The notes: generated from the sequence alone by a model not told the origin. Positions 9,138 to 17,949 are shown, counted from the stretch's first letter. The stretch: DNA of 64,000 bases from Agromyces archimandritae (GCF_018024495.1 NZ_CP071696.1:3224001-3288000); one strand, 5' to 3'. Program-made: numbers and translations.

Positions 9138-10181
9138 TCACCGCCGGGCGTCCTCCCAGACGATCTCGTCATAGGCGGGCGCCCGGTCGATGAGTCCGGA
9201 TTCGAGGTGGAAGTCGACCGCGGTCCGGTAGCCGGTCTCGTCGATCGCGGTCGCGTCGGCCATCTCGTCGGGGAGCAGGGCGATGAGCGCGTCGAGCGTC
9301 GCCGCATCCGTCGAACCGAGGTATTCGGCGAGCAGCTCGGCCGCCGCATCCGGCTCCTCGGCGATGAATGCGAGCGCCGAGTCGATCGCCCGGTTGAACG
9401 CCAGGATCTGCTCGCCCTTGGCGTCGAGGGCGGCGGTGGTGCTGAAGAGCACGCCATGCAGCTCGTCCTCCATCGCGGGGATGTCTCCGCGCTGCGGCGA
9501 GATGTAGATCTCGCCGACGCCCTCCGAGACGGCCATCTGGCCGACGGGCTGGAAGAAGGCGAGCGCATCCACCTGGCCTTCTGAGAGGGCGCCGATCGCG
9601 GCCGGTGCCGATCCGCCGAGGTTCACGAGCGTGGCATCCGTCGACGGGTCCTTGCCGATGCTCTCGAAGAGGTACGTCACGAGCGCCTCGGTGCCCGACC
9701 CCGGCCCCGTGATGCCGATGTTCTTGCCGACGAGCGCAGCGGCCCGCTCCTCGACCGGGGCGTCGGCGGCCGGCCCGTCGAAGCCCTCGCCGACGATGAC
9801 GTCGACGTAGTACTCGGTGACGAGCGCCCCCGTGACGCGGGCGCGATCGTCCTGCTCCTGCAGGTTGAAGGCGTCCGTGATGACGCCGGCGGCGACGTCG
9901 ATCGAGCCCGAGGTGAGGGCTGCGGCGAGCTTGGCGCCGGTGCCGAGGCGCGGGCGTTCGCCGAGCTCGACGCCCTCGTCGTCGAAGAACCCCTGCTGTT
10001 CGGCGACGAAGAGCGGGAAGAAGGCGATCGAGTCGCTGATCTGCCCGACGTCGAGCGGATCGGATGCGTCCGCCTGCTCGGATCCGCCGCCCGCACAGGC
10101 GCTCGCGGCCAGTGCGACGGCGCCCGTCAGGGCGAGGGCTGCGGCGAGGCGCGGCAGACGCCTCCTGGGCCGGTGGGTCAT
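9138..10181 (-). CDS. ABC importer substrate-binding lipoprotein (SsuA/NMT1-like)
   Basis: This 347-residue protein is the extracellular receptor of the ABC importer encoded just upstream in the same operon. It starts MTHRPRRR and has a hydrophobic signal ending in a lipobox with Cys29 (AASAC). The mature part follows the SsuA/ThiY/NMT1 pattern: FPLFVAEQQGFFDDEGVE, ALTSGSIDVAAG and KNIGITGPGSGTEALV. The ATG at 10181 has GAGGAG 7 bases upstream. Family members bind sulfonates, nitrate, pyrimidines or aromatic acids. The DUF6282 protein at the head of the operon suggests the ligand is a compound that is hydrolysed after uptake, but its identity is unknown. Confidence 0.87.
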   Translation of the reverse strand: MTHRPRRRLPRLAAALALTGAVALAASACAGGGSEQADASDPLDVGQISDSIAFFPLFVAEQQGFFDDEGVELGERPRLGTGAKLAAALTSGSIDVAAGVITDAFNLQEQDDRARVTGALVTEYYVDVIVGEGFDGPAADAPVEERAAALVGKNIGITGPGSGTEALVTYLFESIGKDPSTDATLVNLGGSAPAAIGALSEGQVDALAFFQPVGQMAVSEGVGEIYISPQRGDIPAMEDELHGVLFSTTAALDAKGEQILAFNRAIDSALAFIAEEPDAAAELLAEYLGSTDAATLDALIALLPDEMADATAIDETGYRTAVDFHLESGLIDRAPAYDEIVWEDARR

Positions 10182-10213
10182 GATGGGGCTCCTCTCGGGT
10201 GGTGTGGTGCGGT

Positions 10214-11077
10214 TCAGGCCTCGTCGAGGGGCTTCCAGCGCCCGGCCCGCGAGGAGATCAGGGCGACGATGCCGTTCAGCAGCATCGCCAGCACGGTGAG
10301 CACGGCGACGGCCGCGAAGACGCCCGCCGTGTTGAACTGCGCGGCCGAATCGTTGATGAGGTAGCCGAGCCCGCGATTCGAGGCGACGAGCTCGCCGATC
10401 ACGGCGCCGATGAGGGCGTAGGGGATGGAGACCTTGAGCCCGGTGAGCAGCCCCGTCATCGCGGCCGGCAACACGACCTTCAGCGCCACCTGCCGGCGCG
10501 AAGCGCCCATGAGGCGGACCGCGTCGATGAGTCCGCGATCCACGTCCCGCACGCCGGCGGCCGTGTTCAGGAATACGAGGAAGAAGACGCTTACGGCGGC
10601 CAGGATGATTTTCATCTCGATCCCGATGCCGAACCAGACGATGAAGAGCGGCGCGAGCGCGACCTTCGGGATGGAGTACAGGGCCATCATGAACGGCTCG
10701 AACACGTCGTAGACGAGGTGGACGGCGGCGAGCAGGAAGCCCAGGAGGGCGCCGGTGACGACGCCGATGGCGTAGCCGGCGGCGACCTCCTGGACGGTGA
10801 TCCAGGTATGCGTGGGCAGTGTGCCGTCCGCGATCCACTCGATGAGCTGGTTCCAGACCGCGGCCGGGTTCGAGATGAACAACGGGTTCGCCACCGTCGC
10901 CGAGGCGAGCTGCCAGGCGCCGAGAAACGCCAGGAAGAGGGCGACCCGCAGCATCCACACCGTCGTGCGGCGGCCGTTGCGGCTCCACCAGCTGCGTCGC
11001 CTCGCCTCCTTGACGGGGCAGCCGGAGGCGGGGGCTCCGGATGCCGCGCCCGCCGGGATCGTGTGCGCCGCGGTCAT
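10214..11077 (-). CDS. ABC importer permease (SsuC/BPD family)
   Basis: The 287-residue inner-membrane protein has about six helices and the cytoplasmic EAA-type loop (DAVRLMGASRRQVALKVVLP) that contacts the ATPase. It resembles SsuC/TauC/ThiX permeases. Its ATG overlaps the stop of the ATPase gene as ATGA, and it ends 32 bp before the binding-protein gene. The N-terminal 30 residues are unusually polar and contain one Cys. Confidence 0.9.
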   Translation of the reverse strand: MTAAHTIPAGAASGAPASGCPVKEARRRSWWSRNGRRTTVWMLRVALFLAFLGAWQLASATVANPLFISNPAAVWNQLIEWIADGTLPTHTWITVQEVAAGYAIGVVTGALLGFLLAAVHLVYDVFEPFMMALYSIPKVALAPLFIVWFGIGIEMKIILAAVSVFFLVFLNTAAGVRDVDRGLIDAVRLMGASRRQVALKVVLPAAMTGLLTGLKVSIPYALIGAVIGELVASNRGLGYLINDSAAQFNTAGVFAAVAVLTVLAMLLNGIVALISSRAGRWKPLDEA

Positions 11078-11859
11078 GCCGCCGCCTCCGATCCGGCTTC
11101 GGCACCGGCGCGCAGGGCCGCCGCGAACGTGTGCCGCAGCTCGGCGAACGCCGGCGTCTCGGCGATCGCCTCGAGGTCTCGCGGCCGGCCGAGCCCGATC
11201 TCCAGGTCGAGCAGGATTCGGCCGAGCGCCCCGAGCACGACGACGCGATCGCCGAGGAGGAGGGCCTCGTCGATGTCGTGCGTGACGAAGACGACCGTCT
11301 GCCGCGTCTGCGCCCAGAGTCGGAGCAGCTCGCCCTGGAGCTCTCGACGCAGTTGCGCGTCGAGGGCGCCGAACGGCTCGTCCATGAGGATCGTCTCGGC
11401 CCCGGAGGCGAGCATGCGCGCGAGGCTCGCCCGTCGCCGCATGCCGCCGGACAGTTCGCGCGGATAGCTGTCGGCGAAGCCTGCGAGGCCGACCCTGGCG
11501 ATGAGGTCCTCGGCGGTGGCCCGTCGTTCGGCGCGACCGGTCCCGGCGATCTCGAGGGGCATCTCGACGTTGCGCTGTACTGTGCGCCAGGGCATCAGCG
11601 TGTCGCTCTGCGTGAGATAGCCGATATCGGGTGTGGGGCCCGTGTGCGGTCGGCCGTGGTGCAGGACCCGCCCGGACGTCGGCTTCTGCAGCCCCGAGAG
11701 CAGGTTCAGCATGGTCGACTTGCCGCAGCCTGATCGGCCGAGCACGGTCACGAAGGAGCCCGTGCCGATGCTGAGGCTGAAGTCTCGGAGGGCGACGGTG
11801 GCGACGTCGTCTCGCTGGAACTCCTTCGTGAGGCGCTCGATCTCGAGGACGCCGCTCAC
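11074..11859 (-). CDS. ABC importer ATP-binding protein
   Basis: The 261-residue ATPase powers the importer. Walker A is GRSGCGKS at 41-48, the signature LSGGM at 136-140, Walker B ends in D160-E161 (ILMDEPF), and the switch histidine is H194 (VTHD). It belongs to the SsuB/TauB/nitrate group. The GTG start overlaps the stop of the DUF6282 gene as GTGA, which also shows that the longer upstream open frame is not part of it. The two overlaps on either side indicate strict translational coupling through the operon. Confidence 0.92.
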   Translation of the reverse strand: MSGVLEIERLTKEFQRDDVATVALRDFSLSIGTGSFVTVLGRSGCGKSTMLNLLSGLQKPTSGRVLHHGRPHTGPTPDIGYLTQSDTLMPWRTVQRNVEMPLEIAGTGRAERRATAEDLIARVGLAGFADSYPRELSGGMRRRASLARMLASGAETILMDEPFGALDAQLRRELQGELLRLWAQTRQTVVFVTHDIDEALLLGDRVVVLGALGRILLDLEIGLGRPRDLEAIAETPAFAELRHTFAAALRAGAEAGSEAAA

Positions 11860-12827
11860 GGGGTCGTCTCCTGCAGCTCGTGATGGGCCGCCGGCGCGTC
11901 GTCGAGCGGGGCGGCGCCGACGAGGAACCGAGAGTTGTGGACGATCATCGTGCGCACCTCCGCTTCGCCGAAGCCGTCGCCGAGCAGGATGTCGGCGGCG
12001 ATCGCGAGCCCGTCTTCGACGGGCGGGTTGAAGGGCTGGCCGAGGTCGGAGCTGATGACCGAGTGCTCGGGGCCGGCGGCACGGATGTTGCCGAGCCAGT
12101 CCGCCCACGACACCTTGCCCGTGAGCGGAGTCGTCAGGCACCGCTCGAGCAGTGCGCCGCTCGGCACGAGGGCGCGCTGGGCCTCCACCGGGATGCGCTG
12201 CGAGGTGAACTCCGGATGCGTGACGACGATGCGGCGAACGCCGCGGTCGCGGGCCGCCGCGATGACCCGCGCCGATTCGTCGCCGTGCAGGTGCCCGGTG
12301 GCGAGGGTGAGGTCGTGCCGGGCGATGAGGTCGAGCACCTGCCCGCAGGCGAGCGCGACCTCGCCGTCGGCGCCGAGCACCTCGACCGGCGGGCTGTCGA
12401 TGCCCCGGTCGCGGAGATCCTGCTGCAGGGCGGCCCACATCGGCGGGGTCGAGCCTTCGGGGGCGGCGGCGAGGCTCGAGCGCTGGTTCGCGCTGTCGAC
12501 GGTGGGCATCCAGACGAATCGTGCGCCGCTACGCGCAGCGATCTCGACGGCGACCGGGTTCATACCGCCCACCGAGGCATTCAGGGTGACGGCGCCCACC
12601 GCATCCACCTCGGGGTGCACGGCGCGCACGAGCGAGGCGCGTTCGGCCGTGGGCACGTAGTGCGATTTCAGCACGAAGCCCGCCATGCCGAGGTCGGCGA
12701 AGCGGGCTGCGAGTTCGAGGTCCGTGATGCGGCGCCGCATGACGTCGGGGGCGATGTGCACGTGGACGTCGTAGGCGCCCTGCACAAGGCGGCGGGAGTG
12801 GTCGCTCGGTCGGGGGTGCTCGGGCAT
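11856..12827 (-). CDS. DUF6282 family, metal-dependent-hydrolase-like protein
   Basis: This 323-residue protein is first in the operon with the ABC importer. It starts with YDVHVHIAPDVM (residues 19-30), the HxH metal motif of the amidohydrolase fold, and has later histidines in LKSHYVP, TGHLHGDE and VTHPEF that could complete a metal site. An Asp in SSDLGQP sits where amidohydrolases carry their catalytic Asp. I recognise it as DUF6282; the substrate is unknown. The ATG at 12827 has AAAGGAG 4-5 bases upstream and fits the promoter at 12856-12884; an earlier in-frame codon at 12884 would lie inside the -35 box. A hydrolytic or isomerising step on the imported compound is likely. Confidence 0.78.
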   Translation of the reverse strand: MPEHPRPSDHSRRLVQGAYDVHVHIAPDVMRRRITDLELAARFADLGMAGFVLKSHYVPTAERASLVRAVHPEVDAVGAVTLNASVGGMNPVAVEIAARSGARFVWMPTVDSANQRSSLAAAPEGSTPPMWAALQQDLRDRGIDSPPVEVLGADGEVALACGQVLDLIARHDLTLATGHLHGDESARVIAAARDRGVRRIVVTHPEFTSQRIPVEAQRALVPSGALLERCLTTPLTGKVSWADWLGNIRAAGPEHSVISSDLGQPFNPPVEDGLAIAADILLGDGFGEAEVRTMIVHNSRFLVGAAPLDDAPAAHHELQETTP

Positions 12828-12855
12828 CTCGCTCCTTTGCGATAGTTGTCTCAAT

Positions 12856-12884
12856 ATTGTCGACATTTCTGTGAACAGTGTCAA
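12856..12884 (-). promoter_or_regulatory. promoter with overlapping operator for the DUF6282-ABC operon
   Basis: On the minus strand a perfect -35 TTGACA (12884-12879) is followed by a 17-bp spacer and GACAAT (12861-12856) as the -10. The -10 lies inside the near-palindrome ATTGTCGACATT (12856-12867, core TGTCGACA). A repressor bound there would block the polymerase. The spacing resembles FadR/GntR operators, but no such regulator gene is adjacent. Confidence 0.6.
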
Positions 12885-12934
12885 CGGATCCGTCGGTCAC
12901 GAACCCGAAACACCGGAGCGGTATCGTCATCGGC

Positions 12935-13765
12935 ATGCGCGAACTGCAGGAACGGATCATCGCCGATCTCCACGTCTCCCCGTCGATCGATCCCGCCGCC
13001 GAGGTGCGGCGTCGCATCGATTTCCTGAAGGACTACCTCCGCGGCGGCGGCGCCGGCGGCTTCGTGCTCGGCATCAGCGGCGGGCAGGATTCCACCCTCG
13101 CCGGCCGGCTTTGCGCGCTCGCCGTCGCAGAACTCGCCGACGCCGGCTCACCCGCCCGCTTCCTCGCCGTGCGGCTGCCCTACGGCGTGCAGCACGACGA
13201 AGACGACGCGCGACTGGCCCTCGACTTCATCGAAGCGCCCGAAACCGTCGATTTCGGCATCCGGGGCGGCGTCGACGGCCTCGCGGCCGACTTCCTCGAA
13301 GCCGCAGGCGCGCCCATCAGCGACTTCGGCAAAGGCAACGTGAAGGCGCGCATGCGCATGATCGCCCAGTACGCGCTCGCCGGCGAGAACGGCCTGCTGG
13401 TCGTCGGCACCGACCACGCGGCCGAGGCCGTCACGGGCTTCTTCACCAAATACGGCGACGGGGGAGCGGACGTGCTGCCCCTCACCGGGCTCACGAAACG
13501 CCAGGGGCGGGCCATGCTCGAATACCTCGGGGCGCCCGAGCGCCTGTACTTGAAGATCCCGACCGCGGACCTCCTCGACGAGAACCCCGGCCAGTCCGAC
13601 GAAGCCAACCTCGGCATCGGCTATCGCGACATCGACGCCTACCTCGAAGGCGAGGAGATCGACGACGAGGTGGCCGCTCGCATCGAGCGTCGCTACCTGC
13701 AGACCGAGCACAAGCGCCGTACGCCCGCCTCGCTCTTCGACGAATGGTGGCGGCCGGGCGCCTGA
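12935..13765 (+). CDS. nadE: ammonia-dependent NAD+ synthetase
   Basis: NadE amidates nicotinate adenine dinucleotide to NAD+ using ATP and ammonia. The 276-residue protein has the N-type ATP pyrophosphatase motif SGGQDS (48-53) and the conserved [20 protein letters not shown] region. There is no N-terminal glutaminase domain, so it is the short, ammonia-dependent type, like E. coli NadE (275). I chose the ATG at 12935 because [16 protein letters not shown] aligns with the E. coli start; an upstream ATG at 12878 would add 19 residues and overlap the divergent promoter. Confidence 0.95.
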   Translation: MRELQERIIADLHVSPSIDPAAEVRRRIDFLKDYLRGGGAGGFVLGISGGQDSTLAGRLCALAVAELADAGSPARFLAVRLPYGVQHDEDDARLALDFIEAPETVDFGIRGGVDGLAADFLEAAGAPISDFGKGNVKARMRMIAQYALAGENGLLVVGTDHAAEAVTGFFTKYGDGGADVLPLTGLTKRQGRAMLEYLGAPERLYLKIPTADLLDENPGQSDEANLGIGYRDIDAYLEGEEIDDEVAARIERRYLQTEHKRRTPASLFDEWWRPGA

Positions 13766-13792
13766 GCGGATGCCGCGAACGCGGCGGACCGA

Positions 13793-14524
13793 TCAGCGCT
13801 GTTCGCCGCCCGGGGCGTCATACCCGGAACCCTCGTACCCCGCCGAGGTCGAGGAGTATCCGGCCGCGTCGTAGTCGTAGGGCTGGGTGGCCAGCGGCGT
13901 GCCGGCGACCGGCGTCGGCGGGGTGACCGGGTCGGGATCGACCATGACGGCGCCCTGATAGCGCTCGTGGTGCTGCTCGGCGACCCACGCGTCCTGCTCC
14001 TGCTGCGCCTCGGGCTCCGGCTCGAGCCGCTGCTGCTCCTTCCAGCGGTCGAGATCCTGCTGGAACCGGCGCCGCGACTTCGCCGGATTCCGCTGCCACT
14101 CGACGAGACGGTCGCGGAACTCGACGACGGCCGGGTCGAGCTGGTAGCCGAAGGTCGCCGAGGCGCGCTTCAATTCATGGAGCTGGTGCGCGGCCCAGTT
14201 CGCGGCCGCGTCGGCGCCGCGGATCGGGAGCAGACGGACGAGGATGTCGGCCTGCCCGACCGCGCGATCGGCCAGGATCTGCTCCTGCGGCGTCAGCGAG
14301 TTCCATACGGAGGCCTCAGTGGCCGCGTCGACGAGGGCGGCGATCGCACTCGCCTTCTGCTCGCGATCGCGCAGTTCGATGACCCGGCGCACCCCGCCTC
14401 GCGCGATCCACGCCGAGAGCAGGCCCGAGACGATGACGGCCACGAACAGCACCGTCGCCGTGAACACGATGGCCTGTCCGTCCGAAGAGACGAGCCACGC
14501 TGCGAAGTCATTCCACCACTGCAT
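13793..14524 (-). CDS. conserved membrane-anchored protein of unknown function
   Basis: This 243-residue protein has one N-terminal membrane helix (about residues 18-42, VFTATVLFVAVIVSGLLSAW), a charged helical cytoplasmic region that may form a coiled coil (about 45-150) and a disordered, Pro/Tyr/Gly-rich C-terminal tail. The start MQWWNDFAAWL was chosen over an upstream ATG that adds nine residues before the conserved segment. Similar proteins occur in Microbacteriaceae, but no function is known to me. Confidence 0.72.
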   Translation of the reverse strand: MQWWNDFAAWLVSSDGQAIVFTATVLFVAVIVSGLLSAWIARGGVRRVIELRDREQKASAIAALVDAATEASVWNSLTPQEQILADRAVGQADILVRLLPIRGADAAANWAAHQLHELKRASATFGYQLDPAVVEFRDRLVEWQRNPAKSRRRFQQDLDRWKEQQRLEPEPEAQQEQDAWVAEQHHERYQGAVMVDPDPVTPPTPVAGTPLATQPYDYDAAGYSSTSAGYEGSGYDAPGGEQR

Positions 14525-14554
14525 GATCGAAGCGTAGCGGGGCTGCCGCACCGA

Positions 14555-14872
14555 TCAGCGGAAGCACTCCGCCGCGTCGCGAGCAGACCAGAACTCGCCG
14601 AGCGGAACCGACCGCGAAGCGCCGTGCGGCAGGCGCCGGGCCGCGAAGCGCTCGCCGTGTTCGGCGGTCGTGCGCTCGATGTGCCCGAGCACCAGTCCGC
14701 CGGCCCCGACGACCCTCCAGAGCGACGGCCCGGCCGGCACGAATCGCATCCCCGGCAGGGTCACGCCGAGCCGTTCGGGGATGCGGAGCGGTTCGGGCGG
14801 GCGCAGGCCGTCGCCGAGCCGGCGCGCGGCCGGTGCATGACGTTCGCCGCGGTGCTGCAGTGCGGTGGGCAT
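14555..14872 (-). CDS. small hypothetical protein
   Basis: This 105-residue protein has no recognised domain. The central part (RFVPAGPSLWRVVGAGGLVLGHIE) looks like two or three short beta strands and is followed by RGERFAARRL-like and GEFWSARDAAECFR-like segments. I have seen this pattern in short conserved Microbacteriaceae proteins. The ATG has GGGAG upstream. It lies between the membrane protein and the aldo/keto reductase on the same strand. Confidence 0.6.
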   Translation of the reverse strand: MPTALQHRGERHAPAARRLGDGLRPPEPLRIPERLGVTLPGMRFVPAGPSLWRVVGAGGLVLGHIERTTAEHGERFAARRLPHGASRSVPLGEFWSARDAAECFR

Positions 14873-14944
14873 GAGGGGGCTCCCTTCGTCGTGCAGCCGG
14901 CCCTGCGTGGTGCTTCGAGCCTGCCGCGACCCACCGACATCGGC

Positions 14945-15952
14945 TTACCCGAGCACGGAACCGTGCGCGGTGAAGGGCTCGACGGCGGCGACCTCCTCGG
15001 TATCGAGCGGAGCCGCGTCCAGGGCTGCGACGTTCTGCTCGAGCTGCGCGACGCTCGAGGCGCCGATGAGGGCGCTGGCGATCTGCGGCACGCGCAGCAC
15101 CCACGAGAGGGCGAGCTGGGCGAGGCTCTGGCCGCGGCCGCGAGCCACGGCATCCAGTGCGCGAGCCCGTTCGAGGTACGCGGCATCCACCCGCTCGCGG
15201 GGCAGGAACCCGCTCGTGGCCGCCCGGGAATCCTCCGGCACCCCGCCGAGGTACCGGTCCGTCAGCAGCCCCTGGGCCAGCGGCGAGAAGACGATCGCCC
15301 CCGCCCCCAGCTCCTCGAGGGCGTCGAAGAGGCCGTCGTCCTCGACATGCCGGTCGAACACCGAGTAGCGGGGCTGGTGGATCGTGAGCGGCACGCCCTC
15401 GGCGGCCAAGGCGTCGCGTGCGGCCCGGGTCTCGGCAGCCGAGTAGTTCGAGACGCCGACGTAGAGCGCCTTGCCCGCCCGCACGGCCTGCGCGAGAGCG
15501 CCCATCGTCTCTTCGATCGGGGTGTCGGGGTCGGGGCGGTGCGAGTAGTAGACGTCGACGTAGTCGAGCCCGAGGCGGCCGAGGGAGGCGTCGAGCGAGG
15601 CGGTCAGGTTCTTGCGGGAACCCCATTCGCCGTAGGGGCCGGGGCCCATGCGGTACCCGGCCTTCGTCGAGACGATGATCTCGTCCCGGTAGGCGGCCAG
15701 GTCCCCGGCGAGGATCCGGCCGAAGTTCGCCTCGGCGCTGCCGGGCGGCGGGCCGTAGTTGTTGGCGAGGTCGAAATGGGTGATGCCGAGGTCGAAGGCC
15801 CGGCGGACGATCGCACGCTGCGTCTCGAACGGCCGGCCGTCGCCGAAGTTGTGCCAGAGGCCGAGGGAGAGCGCCGGAAGCTTCAGGCCGCTGCGACCGA
15901 CCCGCCGATACTCCATGCGGTCGTAACGTTCGGGAATGGCTGAGAAGGTCAT
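14945..15952 (-). CDS. aldo/keto reductase, L-glyceraldehyde 3-phosphate reductase type
   Basis: This 335-residue NADPH-dependent reductase of the AKR14/YghZ (Gpr) group reduces reactive aldehydes such as L-glyceraldehyde 3-phosphate and methylglyoxal. It matches E. coli YghZ throughout: PERYDRMEYRRVGRSGLKLP, LSLGLWHNFG, THFDLANNYGPPPGSAE (with the catalytic Tyr), STKAGYRMGPGPYGEWGSRK and VGVSNYSAAET. The first ATG is used because the PERY segment before the barrel is conserved. It is divergent from msrA with only 11 bp between the start codons, so the two genes share a control region. Confidence 0.9.
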   Translation of the reverse strand: MTFSAIPERYDRMEYRRVGRSGLKLPALSLGLWHNFGDGRPFETQRAIVRRAFDLGITHFDLANNYGPPPGSAEANFGRILAGDLAAYRDEIIVSTKAGYRMGPGPYGEWGSRKNLTASLDASLGRLGLDYVDVYYSHRPDPDTPIEETMGALAQAVRAGKALYVGVSNYSAAETRAARDALAAEGVPLTIHQPRYSVFDRHVEDDGLFDALEELGAGAIVFSPLAQGLLTDRYLGGVPEDSRAATSGFLPRERVDAAYLERARALDAVARGRGQSLAQLALSWVLRVPQIASALIGASSVAQLEQNVAALDAAPLDTEEVAAVEPFTAHGSVLG

Positions 15953-15963
15953 GCCGTTACCCT

Positions 15964-16494
15964 ATGGCGATGGAAACGTATGTTCTCGCGGGTGGATGCT
16001 TCTGGTGCCTCGACGCGGTGTACCGCACCTTGCGCGGCGTCGCCGACGTCGTCTCCGGGTACACCGGCGGCACGGTCGCCGACCCCGACTACGAGCTCGT
16101 CTGCACCGGCACGACCGGGCACGCCGAAGCGGTCGCCGTGACCTTCGACCCCGAGGTGCTGCCGCCCGAGGTCGTCCTCGACGTCTTCTTCACCCTGCAC
16201 GATCCGACGCAGCTGAACCGGCAGGGCGCCGACGTCGGCACCCAGTACCGTTCGGCGATGTTCTACACCGACGAGGCGCAGCGGGAACGCTTCGAAGCGG
16301 CCCGCAAGCGGGCGGCCGAGTGGTGGCCGGGCGAGATCGTCACGACCATCGAACCGCTCGGCGCCTTCTTCCCCGCCGAGGAATACCACCAGGACTTCTT
16401 CGCGAAGAACCCCGGGCAGGGCTACTGCCTGGCCGTCGCCCTGCCGAAGGTCAACAAGATCCGCCGCTCCTATGCGGAGTACGTCCAGGCCTGA
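15964..16494 (+). CDS. msrA: peptide methionine-S-sulfoxide reductase A
   Basis: MsrA reduces the S epimer of methionine sulfoxide in proteins and free methionine. The 176-residue protein has the catalytic motif GGCFWC, with Cys12 as nucleophile, and the conserved EYHQDFFAKNPGQGYC. No typical pair of C-terminal recycling cysteines is seen; one Cys remains in GYC. The ATG at 15964 is used; ATG at 15970 is an equally possible start. It is divergent from the aldo/keto reductase, another oxidant or carbonyl defence gene. Confidence 0.95.
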   Translation: MAMETYVLAGGCFWCLDAVYRTLRGVADVVSGYTGGTVADPDYELVCTGTTGHAEAVAVTFDPEVLPPEVVLDVFFTLHDPTQLNRQGADVGTQYRSAMFYTDEAQRERFEAARKRAAEWWPGEIVTTIEPLGAFFPAEEYHQDFFAKNPGQGYCLAVALPKVNKIRRSYAEYVQA

Positions 16495-16675
16495 CCCTTC
16501 CTCCACAGGGCACCCGTGCGACGGCGGTTTCCACGGTTTTTCCGGATCCCGTCCGGCGGGTGGATGCCGCGGGCAGACTCTCCGTGCGGCCCCGGACGCC
16601 GATCCGGCACGAGGAGCGATTCCGGGGCCGCCGCACCGCGGTCGTCGCGGTGCGCCCCGAGAAGAAGGAGGCGGC

Positions 16676-17173
16676 ATGGCCGACCACATCACGATCACGG
16701 GGTTCGTCGGCAACGAACCGCAGGTGATCCCCACCAAGAACGGTCAGGCGATGACCGTGTTCCGCATCGGATCGACCCGCCGCAGGCGTACCGAGAACGG
16801 TTGGGAGGACGCCGGCACCAACTGGTACGGCGTCACCGCGCACCGCTACCTCGGCCAGAACGCCCACGCGAGCATCAAGAAGGGCGACCCCGTCGTCGTC
16901 AGCGGGCAGCTGCGCGTCACCGACTGGGAGAACGGCGAGCGTCGGGGCACGAACCTCGACATCGTCGCCGACGCGATCGGGCACGACCTCGGCTGGGGTC
17001 GCTCGGTCTTCGCCCGCAGCATCACCCGGTCGACCTCGCCGGACGCCGGCGCCGACGAGGCGTGGCCCGAGACCGGGCCGGCATCCGCGGACGGCGACCC
17101 GGGCGACGCGGCGGAGGATCCCGCAGGCGATCTCCCGACCGAACCCGCCGACGCGACGCCCGTGCCGTTCTGA
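16676..17173 (+). CDS. ssb: single-stranded DNA-binding protein
   Basis: This 165-residue SSB has an N-terminal OB fold (ITITGFVGNEPQVIPTKNGQ, then NWYGVTAHRYLGQNAHASIKKGDPVVVSGQL) and an acidic, disordered tail. It ends in VPF rather than the canonical DDDIPF, so the interaction tip is only partly kept. AAGGAG lies 5 bases before the ATG. It may be a secondary SSB, since the replication SSB in actinobacteria usually sits between rpsF and rplI. It precedes the DUF6993 gene. Confidence 0.88.
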   Translation: MADHITITGFVGNEPQVIPTKNGQAMTVFRIGSTRRRRTENGWEDAGTNWYGVTAHRYLGQNAHASIKKGDPVVVSGQLRVTDWENGERRGTNLDIVADAIGHDLGWGRSVFARSITRSTSPDAGADEAWPETGPASADGDPGDAAEDPAGDLPTEPADATPVPF

Positions 17174-17314
17174 CCCGTCACGGCTGCGTCGATCGCTCCG
17201 TCGAGGCGCGATCGACGCCGGGCGCGGGCGCCGCCGCAGGATGCGGCGCCCGTGCCCGTAGACTCTCCGGGAACGCGCCGGCCCGAACCGCCGGCCCGTG
17301 AGGCAAGGGGAGTC

Positions 17315-17800
17315 ATGAGGAGTGCCCATCCGCTTCGACGGATCGCCGCAGCCGCTTCGGCGGTCGCCGTCATCGCCGCGCTCGCCGCGTGCACCTCCGA
17401 TCCGTCGCCGGCCCCGAGTCCGTCGCCGTCGGCGAGCGAGCGCCCGAGCCCGACGCCGGCCGGCCCGCCGGAGCTCGACCCCGACGGCGGCGCCGTCGAC
17501 AACCTCGGCTACTTCGACCATGTGAACCGCACGACGGCCGCGACCGAGCCCGGCGTCGACGGGCGCGTGTTCATCGACGCCCTCGTCGCTGCCGGCTTCG
17601 ACAAGGCCGCCATGCAGGTGACGGCCGACCGGACGACGCTCGGCAGCGAGGCCGACTCGGTCCAGTTCTCCGTGACCTGGAAGGGCGAATGCCTCATCGG
17701 CCAGTACGGGCCGGGCTCCGACGGCTACCAGAGCGCCGTGCAGCCCGAGCTCGGCACGAGCGGCTGCCTGATCGGCGCCACCCGCCCCATAGACTGGTAG
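17315..17800 (+). CDS. DUF6993 lipoprotein
   Basis: This 161-residue secreted lipoprotein has a signal with lipobox cysteine C26 (LAAC), a Pro/Ser linker (about 30-55) and a conserved domain (YFDHVNRTT, DGRVFIDALVAAGFDKAAMQ, SVQFSVTWKGECLIGQYG) with two Cys that may form a disulfide. I recognise it as DUF6993; the function is unknown. A TAGACT -10 element is at 17259-17264. Its stop lies 5 bp before the original ettA start at 17806, so the two genes were probably one operon before the element inserted. Confidence 0.8.
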   Translation: MRSAHPLRRIAAAASAVAVIAALAACTSDPSPAPSPSPSASERPSPTPAGPPELDPDGGAVDNLGYFDHVNRTTAATEPGVDGRVFIDALVAAGFDKAAMQVTADRTTLGSEADSVQFSVTWKGECLIGQYGPGSDGYQSAVQPELGTSGCLIGATRPIDW

Positions 17801-17805
17801 GCGAC

Positions 17806-17949
17806 ATGGCGGAATATGTTCCGCAGGTCCTAACGCAAACGCGGCGTGTCTCTCGCCTCTCGATCCGGGAGGGTGAAGCGGGGTTGCTTACCCGTTCTTG
17901 GTTCGCGGTCGCCGAGTTCGCCGCCGAGGCTGCCGAGGACGGCCGCTAG
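17806..17949 (+). pseudogene. severed 5' end of ettA fused to element sequence
   Basis: ATG GCG GAA TA is the original ettA start (M-A-E-Y), 5 bp after the lipoprotein stop. After GGAATA the sequence becomes element DNA, and the frame runs to a stop at 17947-17949, giving a chimeric 47-residue peptide. The first three codons are host. The rest has no family resemblance and is probably not functional. Confidence 0.7.
17811..17833 (+). other. attL of the integrated element
   Basis: The core GGAATA (17811-17816) is identical to that at attR. Host ettA sequence lies to its left and element sequence to its right. The element arm GTCCTAA (17827-17833) lies exactly 10 bp from the core and mirrors TTAGGAC at attR. 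Confidence 0.85.

Noticed and set aside
17801..17860. tRNA-like 5' end (GGCGACATGGCGGAAT) at the left end of the element, as expected for integration into a tRNA gene
   Set aside because: No acceptor stem, anticodon or T arm follows. The reading ATG GCG GAA TA fits the missing start of ettA exactly.
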